Assembly (NCBI GenBank): GCA_900540385.1
Contig: UQFY01000011.1
Location: 6,268 to 70,267 of the forward strand
From: an uncultured Mollicutes bacterium
GTDB lineage: Bacteria; Bacillota_I; Bacilli_A; RFN20; CAG-826
Direction of reading: 5' to 3'
Length of the DNA: 64,000 nt
The position numbers and the translations under genes were made by a program. Every line of letters begins with the position of its first letter. The first letter of the stretch is position 1. This document shows positions 36,138-44,239 of the stretch, in pieces. The notes beneath the pieces were generated by a model. It was given only the letters and a program-made list of their open reading frames with translations. It ran no database searches and was not told the origin of the DNA.

Positions 36138-37214
36138 ATGGATATGCATAAAAGAGAGATACCATCACCATTTGAAACAAGCAAAAAGAAAGTTTTAAGC
36201 ACTCTTTTTATTTTGCTTGGCGTAAGCATCCTTCTTTTTTGTCTTTCTTTCTTTATAACTCCAACGAACATGTCTATTGATCGTTGTTTCTTTGGCTTAT
36301 TTGGTAGAAGCGATGTCGCGGCAAACCGGATTATGCAGAGAATTATTCTCCCGAGGAATCTTGCCGCATTTCTCATTGGTGGAGGGCTTTCTCTTTCTGG
36401 GCTTTTAATGCAAACCTCATTAAAGAATCCTATGGCTTCACCTGCGACACTAGGCGTTTCGAACGCGGCTGTATTTGGGGCTAACGTGATTATTCTTTGT
36501 TTGTATGGAACGAGTAGCAATTCTTTCGTCTCTGCGAGTGACTCTCCCTTTCAAACGTCGATGGTTGCTTTCCTATTCTCTTTCCTTTGCATTCTTTTGG
36601 TTCTCTTTTTATCCTCATTTCATAAATTTCATCCAACGACCGTTGTTCTTGTTGGAATTGTTTTGGGCTCTTGTTTTCAAGCTTTGACAACTCTTTTGCA
36701 ATATTTTGCAGATGATGTTGCTCTTTCCGCTATCGTGGGTTGGTCTTTTGGAAACTTAGAAAGAATCACGATGGGAGAGAATGGAATATTGGGCATTGTT
36801 TTATTCGTCTCTCTTTTATCCTTCTCTTTGCTTGGGTATCGCTTTAACGCCCTTGACGCAGGAGATGGCTTTGCTAAAAGTGTGGGGGTTCATACTTCCC
36901 TTCTACGTTTTATCTCTTTGCTTGTTGCCTCTCTTTTAGGGGCTTTATGCGTTTCTTTTTGCGGAATGATTGGTTTTGTGGGAATCATTGCCCCTCACAT
37001 TATGAAAAGACTAATTGGAAGAGATCATCGTTTCCTTTTTCCAACTTCTTTCTTAGCCGGATCCTCTCTTCTTCTTGTTTGTGATATTTTTACGCGCTTG
37101 ATTGGAAGAGGCACCTCTCTTCCAGTGGGTGCTATTACCGCTTTGATAGGGACACCATTGTTCTTAATCATTCTCTTCACGAAGAAAGGAGACAAATATG
37201 CTTTATCTAAATGA
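36138..37214 (+). CDS. Iron/siderophore-type ABC importer permease (FecCD family)
   Basis: A 358-residue membrane protein with about ten hydrophobic helices. FecCD hallmarks: RLPRxL-like IILPRNLAAFLIGGGLSLSGLLMQTSLKNPMASPATLGVS, GFVGIIAPHIMKRLIGRDHR, and a C-terminal GTSLPVGAITALIGTPLFLIIL. Forms the channel for Fe-siderophore, haem or cobalamin import with the ATPase and binding protein encoded next. A second FecCD gene is absent, so a homodimer is expected. Possible -10 TAGACT at 36126-36131, only 6 bases before the ATG. Confidence 0.93.
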   Translation: MDMHKREIPSPFETSKKKVLSTLFILLGVSILLFCLSFFITPTNMSIDRCFFGLFGRSDVAANRIMQRIILPRNLAAFLIGGGLSLSGLLMQTSLKNPMASPATLGVSNAAVFGANVIILCLYGTSSNSFVSASDSPFQTSMVAFLFSFLCILLVLFLSSFHKFHPTTVVLVGIVLGSCFQALTTLLQYFADDVALSAIVGWSFGNLERITMGENGILGIVLFVSLLSFSLLGYRFNALDAGDGFAKSVGVHTSLLRFISLLVASLLGALCVSFCGMIGFVGIIAPHIMKRLIGRDHRFLFPTSFLAGSSLLLVCDIFTRLIGRGTSLPVGAITALIGTPLFLIILFTKKGDKYALSK

Positions 37215-37971
37215 CGTCTCCTTCGCTTATTCAAAACGCTCAGAACCCGTCTTAAAACATGTCTCTATTCAACTAGAGGAAGGAAAAGTAGGGGTTTTGC
37301 TAGGTCCTAATGGTGTCGGAAAGAGCACAATTATTAAGTTAATATGCGGACTTTTGAAGCTAAAAGAAGGTGAAATTATTTTGGGTGATAAGAAGCTTAA
37401 AGAAATGAAGCTGTCCGAACGAAGCAAACTCATTTCCTCCGTTCCTCAAAATATTGAATTCTCTTCCTTAAGCGTTATGGATTCTATTCTTCTAGGGCGT
37501 CTCCCTTATTTCTATTCCTTCCCTTGCAAGTACGATAAAGAAGAAACCTTCAAAGTCATGGAGGAACTTCATATCCTTCCATTAAAGGATAGACCAGCAG
37601 ATTCTCTTTCTGGGGGTGAGAAACAAATGGTCGCGATAGCTCGAGCCCTTGTTTCTAATCCGAAACTCCTTATCTTGGACGAACCAACAGCCAATCTTGA
37701 CTTAAAGCATCAGGTTTTAATTTTGAAACTGCTTAAGAAGATTGCTAAAGAAAGAAAGTTGACAATCTTATTATCCTTGCATGATCTTTCCGAAGCATCC
37801 TTCCTCGGAGATACCCTCTTTTGGCTAAAGGAAGGGGAGCTTCTTTATCAAGGGGATAGCTCTTCGATTACGGAAGAAAGAATCTTTGAGACCTATGGCG
37901 TTAAAGCCAACTTAATTCAAAAAGATGATGAAACTTTCATCTCATTATTTTCAGGAGAAAAACAACAATGA
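37198..37971 (+). CDS. Iron/siderophore-type ABC importer ATPase (FecE type)
   Basis: A 257-residue ATPase: Walker A GPNGVGKST, Q-loop VPQNIEF, signature LSGGEKQMV, Walker B LLILDEPTANLD, His in SLHDL. Overlaps the permease gene by 17 bases with AAAGGAG upstream of its start. Drives import through the FecCD channel. Confidence 0.93.
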   Translation: MLYLNDVSFAYSKRSEPVLKHVSIQLEEGKVGVLLGPNGVGKSTIIKLICGLLKLKEGEIILGDKKLKEMKLSERSKLISSVPQNIEFSSLSVMDSILLGRLPYFYSFPCKYDKEETFKVMEELHILPLKDRPADSLSGGEKQMVAIARALVSNPKLLILDEPTANLDLKHQVLILKLLKKIAKERKLTILLSLHDLSEASFLGDTLFWLKEGELLYQGDSSSITEERIFETYGVKANLIQKDDETFISLFSGEKQQ

Positions 37972-39149
37972 AAAAACAATTCCTTTGGCTTCTTTTAGCC
38001 TCAAGTCTCATTTCTTGTGGAGGAGGACAAGAAAGTTCTAGCGAAACTTCTCAAGAAGAAATTCTCGTTAGTGACGGTATCGGAAGAGAAAATAGTTACC
38101 TTCCAGGTTCCTATTCCCGTATCGCTTGCGTCGGTGCTGGCGCTCTTCGCTTATATTCCTATGTTGGTGAACTTAATAAACTCGTTGGCGTAGAAGATAT
38201 CGATAATCCAAGCAAAAGAGAAGAGAAAACCCATCCATTCGAAGGGGTTGCAAGGCCTTATTATGACGCTAACAAAGAAGCTTTTAGAAACCTTCCTTCC
38301 CTTGGAGTAGGAGGGCCGGTTGCTAATCAAAGTGGTCCTAACCTCACTCTTTTAACAAGCCTTGCTCCTGATTTAGTCATTTCTGATTTTGAAACAGTTG
38401 AACAAGCCAAAGCCATTGAAAATGCTACAGGTGCCAAAGTATTCACCATCCGTTATGGCAAGAAGGCCGTCTATGATGAAACCATCGTTTCTGTTTTAAC
38501 TTCCTTAGGCAAAGTTCTTGACCGTAATGAAAGAGCGAAAACCTTAACGGACTACATCTCTTCTTCCATTACGGAATTAAAAATAATGACAAAAAACGTA
38601 AAGGAAGAAGATAAGCCTCTTACTTATGTTGGGGGAATTGGAAACTGGGGACAAAAAGATTATCTTGCCACCCATAGTGGTTATCCAATGTTTGAAGTTG
38701 CCAATATTAAAAACGTCCTTTCAGAAGTTCCATTAAGCGCGGCTGGTCAACAAGATATCTCCAAAGCCACTTTTGAAGAGCTTGCCCCTAAAATGGACAA
38801 ACTCATTTTAGACGCGGCGGGAATGAAACAAACCATTCAAGCCTATCACACGGATAAGCATGTTTTTGATAACGTCAAAGCAGTAACTTCAGGCGAAGTC
38901 TATCTTCAAATGCCATATAACGCCTATTATACAAATCTCGAAATCTCTCTTATGAATGGTTATTTTGATGCCTATGCCGTCTATCCTGAGCTCTTCAAGG
39001 ACTTTGATTTAGAAAAGAAATATTCGGAAATCTTAAAGACCTTTGTAGGAAAGGATACTTACAACGAAGAAAAGGGAATGTCCGGCTCTTATGGCGGATA
39101 TCAAAAAATCAGTGATTTAAAGAAATTCTGCGAAGAGCATATTCAATAA
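37968..39149 (+). CDS. Iron/siderophore-type ABC importer binding lipoprotein
   Basis: A 393-residue binding protein with lipoprotein signal MKKQFLWLLLASSLISC (Cys17) and a Ser/Glu linker. The mature part has the class III (TroA/FecB/BtuF) layout: PGSYSRIACVGAGALRLYSYVG, then TSLAPDLVISDFE, and later GNWGQKDYLATHSGYPMFEVANI, typical of binding proteins for iron chelates or related metal complexes. Overlaps the ATPase gene by 4 bases. The ligand cannot be read from sequence. Confidence 0.92.
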   Translation: MKKQFLWLLLASSLISCGGGQESSSETSQEEILVSDGIGRENSYLPGSYSRIACVGAGALRLYSYVGELNKLVGVEDIDNPSKREEKTHPFEGVARPYYDANKEAFRNLPSLGVGGPVANQSGPNLTLLTSLAPDLVISDFETVEQAKAIENATGAKVFTIRYGKKAVYDETIVSVLTSLGKVLDRNERAKTLTDYISSSITELKIMTKNVKEEDKPLTYVGGIGNWGQKDYLATHSGYPMFEVANIKNVLSEVPLSAAGQQDISKATFEELAPKMDKLILDAAGMKQTIQAYHTDKHVFDNVKAVTSGEVYLQMPYNAYYTNLEISLMNGYFDAYAVYPELFKDFDLEKKYSEILKTFVGKDTYNEEKGMSGSYGGYQKISDLKKFCEEHIQ

Positions 39150-39200
39150 ACCTCTCATTCTTTTTCTTCCAGAAAAACCTATAATATCCGAGGAGAATAT

Positions 39201-39812
39201 ATGTCGCATCCTTGGAAACATTTAAGGCTCATCACCTCACATCGCCATCTTGTTATTAAAAATGCCTTCCACATGGGCATTTTTTGGCATGCTTTGAAAC
39301 ATGATTTAAGCAAATATTCCTATACGGAATTTCATACTTCTGCCAAATATTACGCTGGGAATCACTCCCCGGTGTTCGAAGAGAGAATCCATAATCAGTA
39401 TTTCTCACGTATTTGTCAACACCACACGAGAAGAAATCCTCATCATTGGGAATATTGGACGGATTTCTTTTGTGGAAGGATCCTGATGAAAACCATGCCA
39501 TGGGTATACGCTACAGAATACGTATGTGATGTATTGAGTGCTTCCTATACCTATAATCCAAAAGAATTCACCCCCGAAAGTGGTCTTCGTTATTTTAATG
39601 CCCATAAAGATCGTTATTTTATGACGACGGCAAGCAAAGAATATATCACATGGTGCTTAGAAAAATATGCTCAAACAGGTTGGAAAGAACTCAAAAAGAA
39701 AAACACTCAAAAGAAATATCAGGAAATTATTTCTTCTTATCCGGATGTCGAGCTTTTCGAGACAAACAAAGCCAGCTCTTCTTTGCCACCTTTGCTAAGC
39801 AAAAACAAGTGA
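39201..39812 (+). CDS. DUF5662 family protein
   Basis: A 203-residue His-rich cytoplasmic protein: MSHPWKHLRLITSHRHLV, FWHALKHDLSKYSYTEF, QHHTRRNPHHWEYW. This matches the DUF5662 family, in which the conserved His/Asp set suggests a metal-dependent HD-like hydrolase, though no activity is established to my knowledge. GAGGAG precedes the ATG, with TATAAT about 20 bases upstream. It is followed by the potassium-uptake genes but has its own promoter. Confidence 0.88.
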   Translation: MSHPWKHLRLITSHRHLVIKNAFHMGIFWHALKHDLSKYSYTEFHTSAKYYAGNHSPVFEERIHNQYFSRICQHHTRRNPHHWEYWTDFFCGRILMKTMPWVYATEYVCDVLSASYTYNPKEFTPESGLRYFNAHKDRYFMTTASKEYITWCLEKYAQTGWKELKKKNTQKKYQEIISSYPDVELFETNKASSSLPPLLSKNK

Positions 39813-39828
39813 TATAAAATATTGAAGT

Positions 39829-40254
39829 ATGGCAATTCGAAACAAAATATTAATCATCGGAGCCGGAAGACTTGGCTCCATCATCGCCGATCGTGCCTCC
39901 TCAAGGGGAGAAAACGTCATCGTCTTGGACGAAAATGATTCGTCCTTCCGTAAATTAGATGAGGCGTTTACTGGTTTTAAAGTCACAGGTGACGCAACCG
40001 ATATCGCCCTTTTAAAACAAGATTGTTATATCGATTCCGTCGAGGAAGTAGTCATCGTAACAGGAAATGACAATACCAATCTTTTCTTAGCCCATTTATG
40101 CGCGATTATTTTTAAAATTCCTAAGGTATACGTACGTTTTGATGACCCAGATAAAGATATTCTTATCAATGGCGTTCCCAATGTGAAGGCTGTTTATCCA
40201 TCGGATTTAAGCGCCAATAAATTCTTCCAAATCGAAGCGGAGGGCAACAAATAA
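39829..40254 (+). CDS. TrkA-type potassium uptake regulator, N-terminal (RCK) domain only
   Basis: A 141-residue protein that is one Rossmann RCK domain: IIGAGRLGSIIADRASSRGENVIVLDEN (GxGxxG with acidic end of strand 2), then VTGDATD and VVIVTGNDNTNLFLAHL. Standard KtrA has about 220 residues with an RCK_C domain; this one lacks it. It binds NAD(H) or ATP and gates the TrkH channel encoded two genes on. Its stop codon overlaps the ATG of a second RCK gene. -35 TTGCTA (39792-39797) and TAAAAT (39815-39820) end 8 bases before the ATG, so the message seems leaderless. Confidence 0.88.
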   Translation: MAIRNKILIIGAGRLGSIIADRASSRGENVIVLDENDSSFRKLDEAFTGFKVTGDATDIALLKQDCYIDSVEEVVIVTGNDNTNLFLAHLCAIIFKIPKVYVRFDDPDKDILINGVPNVKAVYPSDLSANKFFQIEAEGNK

Positions 40255-41174
40255 TGATTGTCGTTATTGCAAATGGTAACCTTGAAGCTGCCTACGTTAT
40301 TGATTCTTTTAAAGAAGACAAACATAACAAAATCATCGTCATTAACTCCGATAAAGAAGTCGCGGAATATTTGATGAAACGCCAACACGTTTCCGTTTAT
40401 GTCGGAAACCCTTGGAGAATCTACGCTCTTGAAGAGGCAGGTGTTTACGACGCGGATCTATTTATTTCTCTTTCCGATAACGATACAGACAATTACGTAT
40501 CTTGTATCCTTGCTAAGAAAGTCTTTAACGTTCGTAAATGCATCTGCGTCGTTAAAAACCCAGACAACGTTGAAATCTATAAGAAACTCGGAATCGATTC
40601 CGTTATTTCTTCCACCTACCTTTTAACACAGAATATCAAAACAGAGTCTTTGGAAGGAAACCTCATCCGTTCGATGAATTTAGATTCCAACAAGATTGTG
40701 ATGGTGGAGGCGACCCTCTTATCCAAATACCGTATCTGCAATAAAGCCATTATGGATATTCATTTCCCTCCTTATGCGAATATTGCTTATATCATGCGTG
40801 ATAATGAATTCATCATCCCAAAAGGTAACGTTGTTTTAAAACCACGCGACACTCTTGTTATTGCCTGCGATAAAGCGGATGAAAATAGTTTAAAGAAATA
40901 TCTCACCCAAAGAGCCTCGGCAAGAGATCTTCAAAAGAATATTGCTTCGCAGATTGAAAAATCCTTAGTGAAAATCAAAAACACCGAAGTAAAAGAAGAA
41001 GCCCCTCTTCCTAAAGAAACGGAAGAAGCCCCTAAAGTAGTAGAGGAAGCCCCTCTTCCTCAGGAAGAAAAAGAGGAGGCCCCTGTCGCAAATAAGAGCG
41101 AAAAGAAGAAAGTAGCCCCTAAGAAAACAACAACAAAGAAAACTTCTTCAACCAACAAGAAGAAAACCATATGA
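40254..41174 (+). CDS. TrkA-type potassium uptake regulator with RCK_N, RCK_C and a long charged tail
   Basis: A 306-residue partner of the preceding RCK protein. RCK_N (about 1-125) has a degenerate nucleotide motif (VIANGNLEAAYVI in place of GxGxxG). RCK_C (about 140-225) follows (LLSKYRICNKAIMDI, VVLKPRDTLVIACD). The last 70 residues are low-complexity: Glu/Pro phrases (EEAPLPKE, EEAPLPQE) followed by a Lys/Thr-rich end (KKTTTKKTSSTNKKK). The first RCK keeps the nucleotide site and the second keeps the ligand domain, so together they look like a split TrkA. TAATG and ATGA overlaps join it to both neighbours. Confidence 0.88.
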   Translation: MIVVIANGNLEAAYVIDSFKEDKHNKIIVINSDKEVAEYLMKRQHVSVYVGNPWRIYALEEAGVYDADLFISLSDNDTDNYVSCILAKKVFNVRKCICVVKNPDNVEIYKKLGIDSVISSTYLLTQNIKTESLEGNLIRSMNLDSNKIVMVEATLLSKYRICNKAIMDIHFPPYANIAYIMRDNEFIIPKGNVVLKPRDTLVIACDKADENSLKKYLTQRASARDLQKNIASQIEKSLVKIKNTEVKEEAPLPKETEEAPKVVEEAPLPQEEKEEAPVANKSEKKKVAPKKTTTKKTSSTNKKKTI

Positions 41175-42862
41175 ACAAAGTAAGAGAAGCAAAAGGAATT
41201 CGTTTGATTCTTGGCTATTTTGGCCTCTTCATGATTGTAGAAGGCCTAGTCACTATTTTTCCTTTGCTCATTTTAGCCTTCTATCCAAAAGAATGGGAAT
41301 GTTATCTGGATTTTGTTATTCCAGGCGTTTCCTATATGTTTTTAGGTCTCTTTATCTATTTATGCACGACTGCCTTCCGGAAAAAGGGAAAACTCCAAAA
41401 GAACGAAGACTCTCTTTTGCTTGTTCTTCTTTGGCTTTCCGCTTTGCTTATTGGGGCAATACCATTTTATCTAACGGCATTCCCAGAGTTTAATAATGGC
41501 AATGAAGCAATTAATTTAGGGATGTCCTTCACGGATTCTTTCTTTGAATCCACCTCTGGATATTCGGCGACAGGATTAACCGTTTTCCCTAAAAAAGCCT
41601 TCTTAACGGGCGTTGATTCTTCGGAATATCAATGGGCCCATGTCTTTTTATTCCATCGAGCGGTTATGCAATTTGTTGGTGGGGTTGGTCTTGTTTTGCT
41701 TGTAGCTTCGGTTATTTCAAGCAAAAACAACTTCAAGCTTTTCTTTGCTGAAGGCCATAATGACCGCCTTCTCCCAAATTTAGGGAAGAACGCTAAACTC
41801 ATTTTTGGTATTTATTTTGGCTGGATTGTAGTTGGAAGCCTTGCTCTTTGGATAGCGGGAATGACACCATTTGATTCTTTCTGCCATGCGACCGCCGCTC
41901 TTGCCACAGGTGGTTTCTCTACACGTTATTCTTCCATTATGTTCTATTCCGAAGCGACGTATTCTTCTTTTACGAATGGAAACCTTCTTTATACGGGAAA
42001 CGCTTTAGCGATCGAGGGAATCACGGTTGTTTTAATGCTTGCAGGCGCAACGAATTTCGTTTTGCATACCTTCCTTCTTACAGGAAAAATAAAGAGCTTC
42101 TCAAAGGATGTGGAAATTAAAACAGCGACAGCTTTGATTATTTTCTCTACCATCCTGACTGCCGTTTTAACCTTTAGTGAGCATACTTATTATTATGAAG
42201 AAATGGAGAACATTTCTATTTGGTTATCCCTTCGTTACAATTTCTATAATATTGTCTCTTCGATTACCACAACCGGATTCACCAACTTCCCAAATCTTGC
42301 TTATCTAGGGCATTTCTCTATCTTTATCGGTTTGATTGTCATGTCTATTGGCGGAGGTATGGGTTCGACGGCAGGTGCTTTGAAACAATACCGTTTTGCC
42401 TTACTGTTTAAAGAATTCTCTTCCTCCTTTAAAAACCGTAACTCTTCTGATAGGTATCTTCATACCAATCCGATTACGCGTTTGGGACAGACAAAAGAAG
42501 TGGATGAGGAAAGCGTTAAGGAAGCAACCGATTATGCCATTCTCTATATCAGTTTTATCTTGCTAGGGACGATTGGTTTGTTATGTCTTAAAAACATGAA
42601 CCTGGAAGAAGCTGCATACGAATGGGGAACCTCTCTTTCTGGCACAGGCATTAGCATTATTGACTTTGCTTCCTATAAGGCAAATAATGGAATTGTCCAT
42701 TATAACGTCCTTCTTTGGCTACTTGATGTGGCAATGTTCTTAGGACGTTTGGAAATCTTGCCAGCCTTCTATGGCTTTAGGAGATTCTTTATCACCCCAT
42801 TTGAAGAACTAGCCAAACATCATCAGAAAATGAAACACAAAAAACACGCATTGGAGGAATAA
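41171..42862 (+). CDS. trkH: TrkH-family potassium channel subunit
   Basis: A 563-residue membrane protein with four repeated M1-P-M2 units. Selectivity-filter-like phrases are present: SATGLTVF, ALATGGFSTR, TTTGFTNF and GTGISIID. The segment IGGGMGSTAGALKQYR between units is typical of TrkH/KtrB. Forms a K+ (or Na+/K+) uptake channel gated by the RCK proteins encoded upstream. Longer than KtrB and close to TrkH length. ATGA overlap with the upstream gene. Confidence 0.93.
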   Translation: MNKVREAKGIRLILGYFGLFMIVEGLVTIFPLLILAFYPKEWECYLDFVIPGVSYMFLGLFIYLCTTAFRKKGKLQKNEDSLLLVLLWLSALLIGAIPFYLTAFPEFNNGNEAINLGMSFTDSFFESTSGYSATGLTVFPKKAFLTGVDSSEYQWAHVFLFHRAVMQFVGGVGLVLLVASVISSKNNFKLFFAEGHNDRLLPNLGKNAKLIFGIYFGWIVVGSLALWIAGMTPFDSFCHATAALATGGFSTRYSSIMFYSEATYSSFTNGNLLYTGNALAIEGITVVLMLAGATNFVLHTFLLTGKIKSFSKDVEIKTATALIIFSTILTAVLTFSEHTYYYEEMENISIWLSLRYNFYNIVSSITTTGFTNFPNLAYLGHFSIFIGLIVMSIGGGMGSTAGALKQYRFALLFKEFSSSFKNRNSSDRYLHTNPITRLGQTKEVDEESVKEATDYAILYISFILLGTIGLLCLKNMNLEEAAYEWGTSLSGTGISIIDFASYKANNGIVHYNVLLWLLDVAMFLGRLEILPAFYGFRRFFITPFEELAKHHQKMKHKKHALEE

Positions 42863-42864
42863 AT

Positions 42865-43281
42865 ATGTTAATTGATAACATCAAAAAGGCCAATATGATG
42901 GCCATGAAAGAAAAGAATCAGGCGAAAAGAAGTGCTTACTCTTCTGTTATCTCTCGTTACCAACTCTTAAAGAGCAATGATCCTAGCAAGGAAATTTCGG
43001 ATACCGATGTCCTTTCTTTGATTCAAAAAATCGTGAAAGAACTTGATGAAGAATTAGATTCTTATCAAAAGGCCGGAAGAGAAGAAAGCGTCCAAGAAAT
43101 CCAAAAACAAAAAGACGCTTTAAAAGAATTTGTCCCAGCCCAGCTTTCCGAAGAAGAGATCAAAACCATCATTCTTTCCTTACCAGATCGCTCTATCCCA
43201 CTTGTAATGAAGCATTTTAGCATGAATTATCGTGGAAAAGTCGATATGTCCCTTGTAAACAAGGTTTTAAAAAGCTTATAA
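42865..43281 (+). CDS. yqeY: GatB/YqeY domain protein
   Basis: A 138-residue helical protein matching YqeY: N-terminal MLIDNIKKANMMAMKEKNQAKRSAYSSVISRYQL, then DEELDSYQKAGREE and LKEFVPAQLSEEEIKTII. Resembles the tail domain of GatB that recognises tRNA; the exact role of stand-alone YqeY is unsettled. TGGAGGAAT precedes the start, two bases after trkH, so it is probably in the same transcript. Slightly shorter than the usual 147-150 residues at the C-terminus. Confidence 0.92.
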   Translation: MLIDNIKKANMMAMKEKNQAKRSAYSSVISRYQLLKSNDPSKEISDTDVLSLIQKIVKELDEELDSYQKAGREESVQEIQKQKDALKEFVPAQLSEEEIKTIILSLPDRSIPLVMKHFSMNYRGKVDMSLVNKVLKSL

Positions 43282-43312
43282 TACGTAAGCCCTTTAAGGG
43301 CATAACCCAAGA

Positions 43313-43332
43313 GCTTATTAGCGATAATAAGC
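43313..43332 (+). other. Hairpin just upstream of tRNA-Trp
   Basis: GCTTATTA-GCGA-TAATAAGC, perfect 8-bp stem ending 4 bases before the tRNA, with no T-run. Possible precursor-processing element. Confidence 0.4.
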
Positions 43333-43336
43333 CCCT

Positions 43337-43410
43337 AGGAGAATGGTTCAATGGTAGAACAGCGGTCTCCAAAACCGTTAATGAGGGTTCGATTCCTTCT
43401 TCTCCTGCCA
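43337..43410 (+). tRNA. tRNA-Trp (anticodon CCA)
   Basis: Acceptor AGGAGAA / TTCTCCT, anticodon stem GCGGT / ACCGT around CTCCAAA (CCA), T-arm GAGGG-TTCGATT-CCTTC, discriminator G and encoded CCA. It borders an accessory island; no copy of its 3' end was found downstream. Confidence 0.95.
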
Positions 43411-43422
43411 TTTAGCAAATTC

Positions 43423-43453
43423 GCACTTTCCGCACCAAGGAGAGTGCTTTTTC
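43423..43453 (+). terminator. Terminator after tRNA-Trp
   Basis: GCACTTTCC / GGAGAGTGC stem (one G-T pair) followed by TTTTTC. Confidence 0.75.
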
Positions 43454-43541
43454 TTTAAAAAATAGGGGATTTTGGCTCAAAAATGAGTCTTTTTCCGTTT
43501 TGTATCGCTTCAAATCGTACTAGTTAATCAGACCTGAAATT

Positions 43542-43598
43542 CTAATAGTGCGCTTTTCTACTATTAGAGCGCTTTTTCTCTATTAGTGCGCTTTTCCT
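43542..43598 (+). repeat. Three tandem 19-bp repeats at left side of island
   Basis: Units at 43542-43560, 43561-43579 and 43580-43598, each close to CTATTAGTGCGCTTTTCCT. A comparable 19-bp triplet of different sequence lies at 46382-46438. Possible transposon-end or operator array. Confidence 0.7.
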
Positions 43599-43634
43599 CT
43601 TGACTGGCTCTCTTTTTAGAGCGAGCAATTGATA

Positions 43635-44162
43635 ATGATGAAGAGATTCGTGTTTAGAAAAAGCTGGGACGGCTACTTCGATTGGATAGCCAACATAAGC
43701 AAGGCGAGGAACATCATATCGTCTTATAGGGCAGCGGGCGAATGCATGAAAAAGGGCCCCGATCACATCTTTGCTTACCATGAGGCGATAAGGGTATACA
43801 ACAATTACCTTGCGTTGAAATCGATGCTGAATGATAGGCAAGCCAATCATTTGGAGCTTAGGAGCAAGCACAAGATACCCGAATGGGGATCGATATCCTC
43901 GGAAGAGCGAGACGAGATGTATGAGAAGTGGTTGCAGATTGAGTTCCCAAATGATTCCGTTCCTTTGGAATGCCATACCGCCGAGGAGATAGGCGCCGCG
44001 ATAAAAGAAGCCAGGGTAAACGATGGCAGATCTATGACCAAAGTCGCACAGTTGCTCGACATAAGTTTCAACACATACAAATGCTATGAAAGCGGTAGGA
44101 GAATGATCCCTGCCAATACGCTTCTGATGTTAGAAAAGTTATACTGCGTCAAATTCTCTTAA
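43635..44162 (+). CDS. HTH (XRE-like) protein of the tRNA-Trp island
   Basis: About 175 residues; start ATG 43635 or 43638, without a clear ribosome site. The N-terminal part is helical and unrecognised (RKSWDGYFDWIANISKARN). The C-terminal 65 residues form a Cro/XRE helix-turn-helix: AIKEARVNDGRSMTKVAQLLDISFNTYKCYESGRRMIPANTLLMLEKLY. Base composition is less AT-rich than the neighbours (codons such as GGC, GCG, AGG), pointing to separate origin. It precedes the methyltransferase-HNH gene and could be its controller; that link is by position only. Confidence 0.65.
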   Translation: MMKRFVFRKSWDGYFDWIANISKARNIISSYRAAGECMKKGPDHIFAYHEAIRVYNNYLALKSMLNDRQANHLELRSKHKIPEWGSISSEERDEMYEKWLQIEFPNDSVPLECHTAEEIGAAIKEARVNDGRSMTKVAQLLDISFNTYKCYESGRRMIPANTLLMLEKLYCVKFS

Positions 44163-44203
44163 ATTTTATAGATAGACATATTGACATATTTAGATGACAT
44201 AAC

Positions 44204-44232
44204 TTGATTTTATGCACTTTTTTCAATATAAT
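44204..44232 (+). promoter_or_regulatory. Promoter of the methyltransferase-HNH gene
   Basis: TTGATT (44204-44209), 17-base spacer, TATAAT (44227-44232), 7 bases before ATG 44240. A leaderless message is predicted. GACATAT/GACATAA repeats at 44174-44202 could be regulator sites. Confidence 0.6.
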
Positions 44233-44239
44233 ATAAAAT

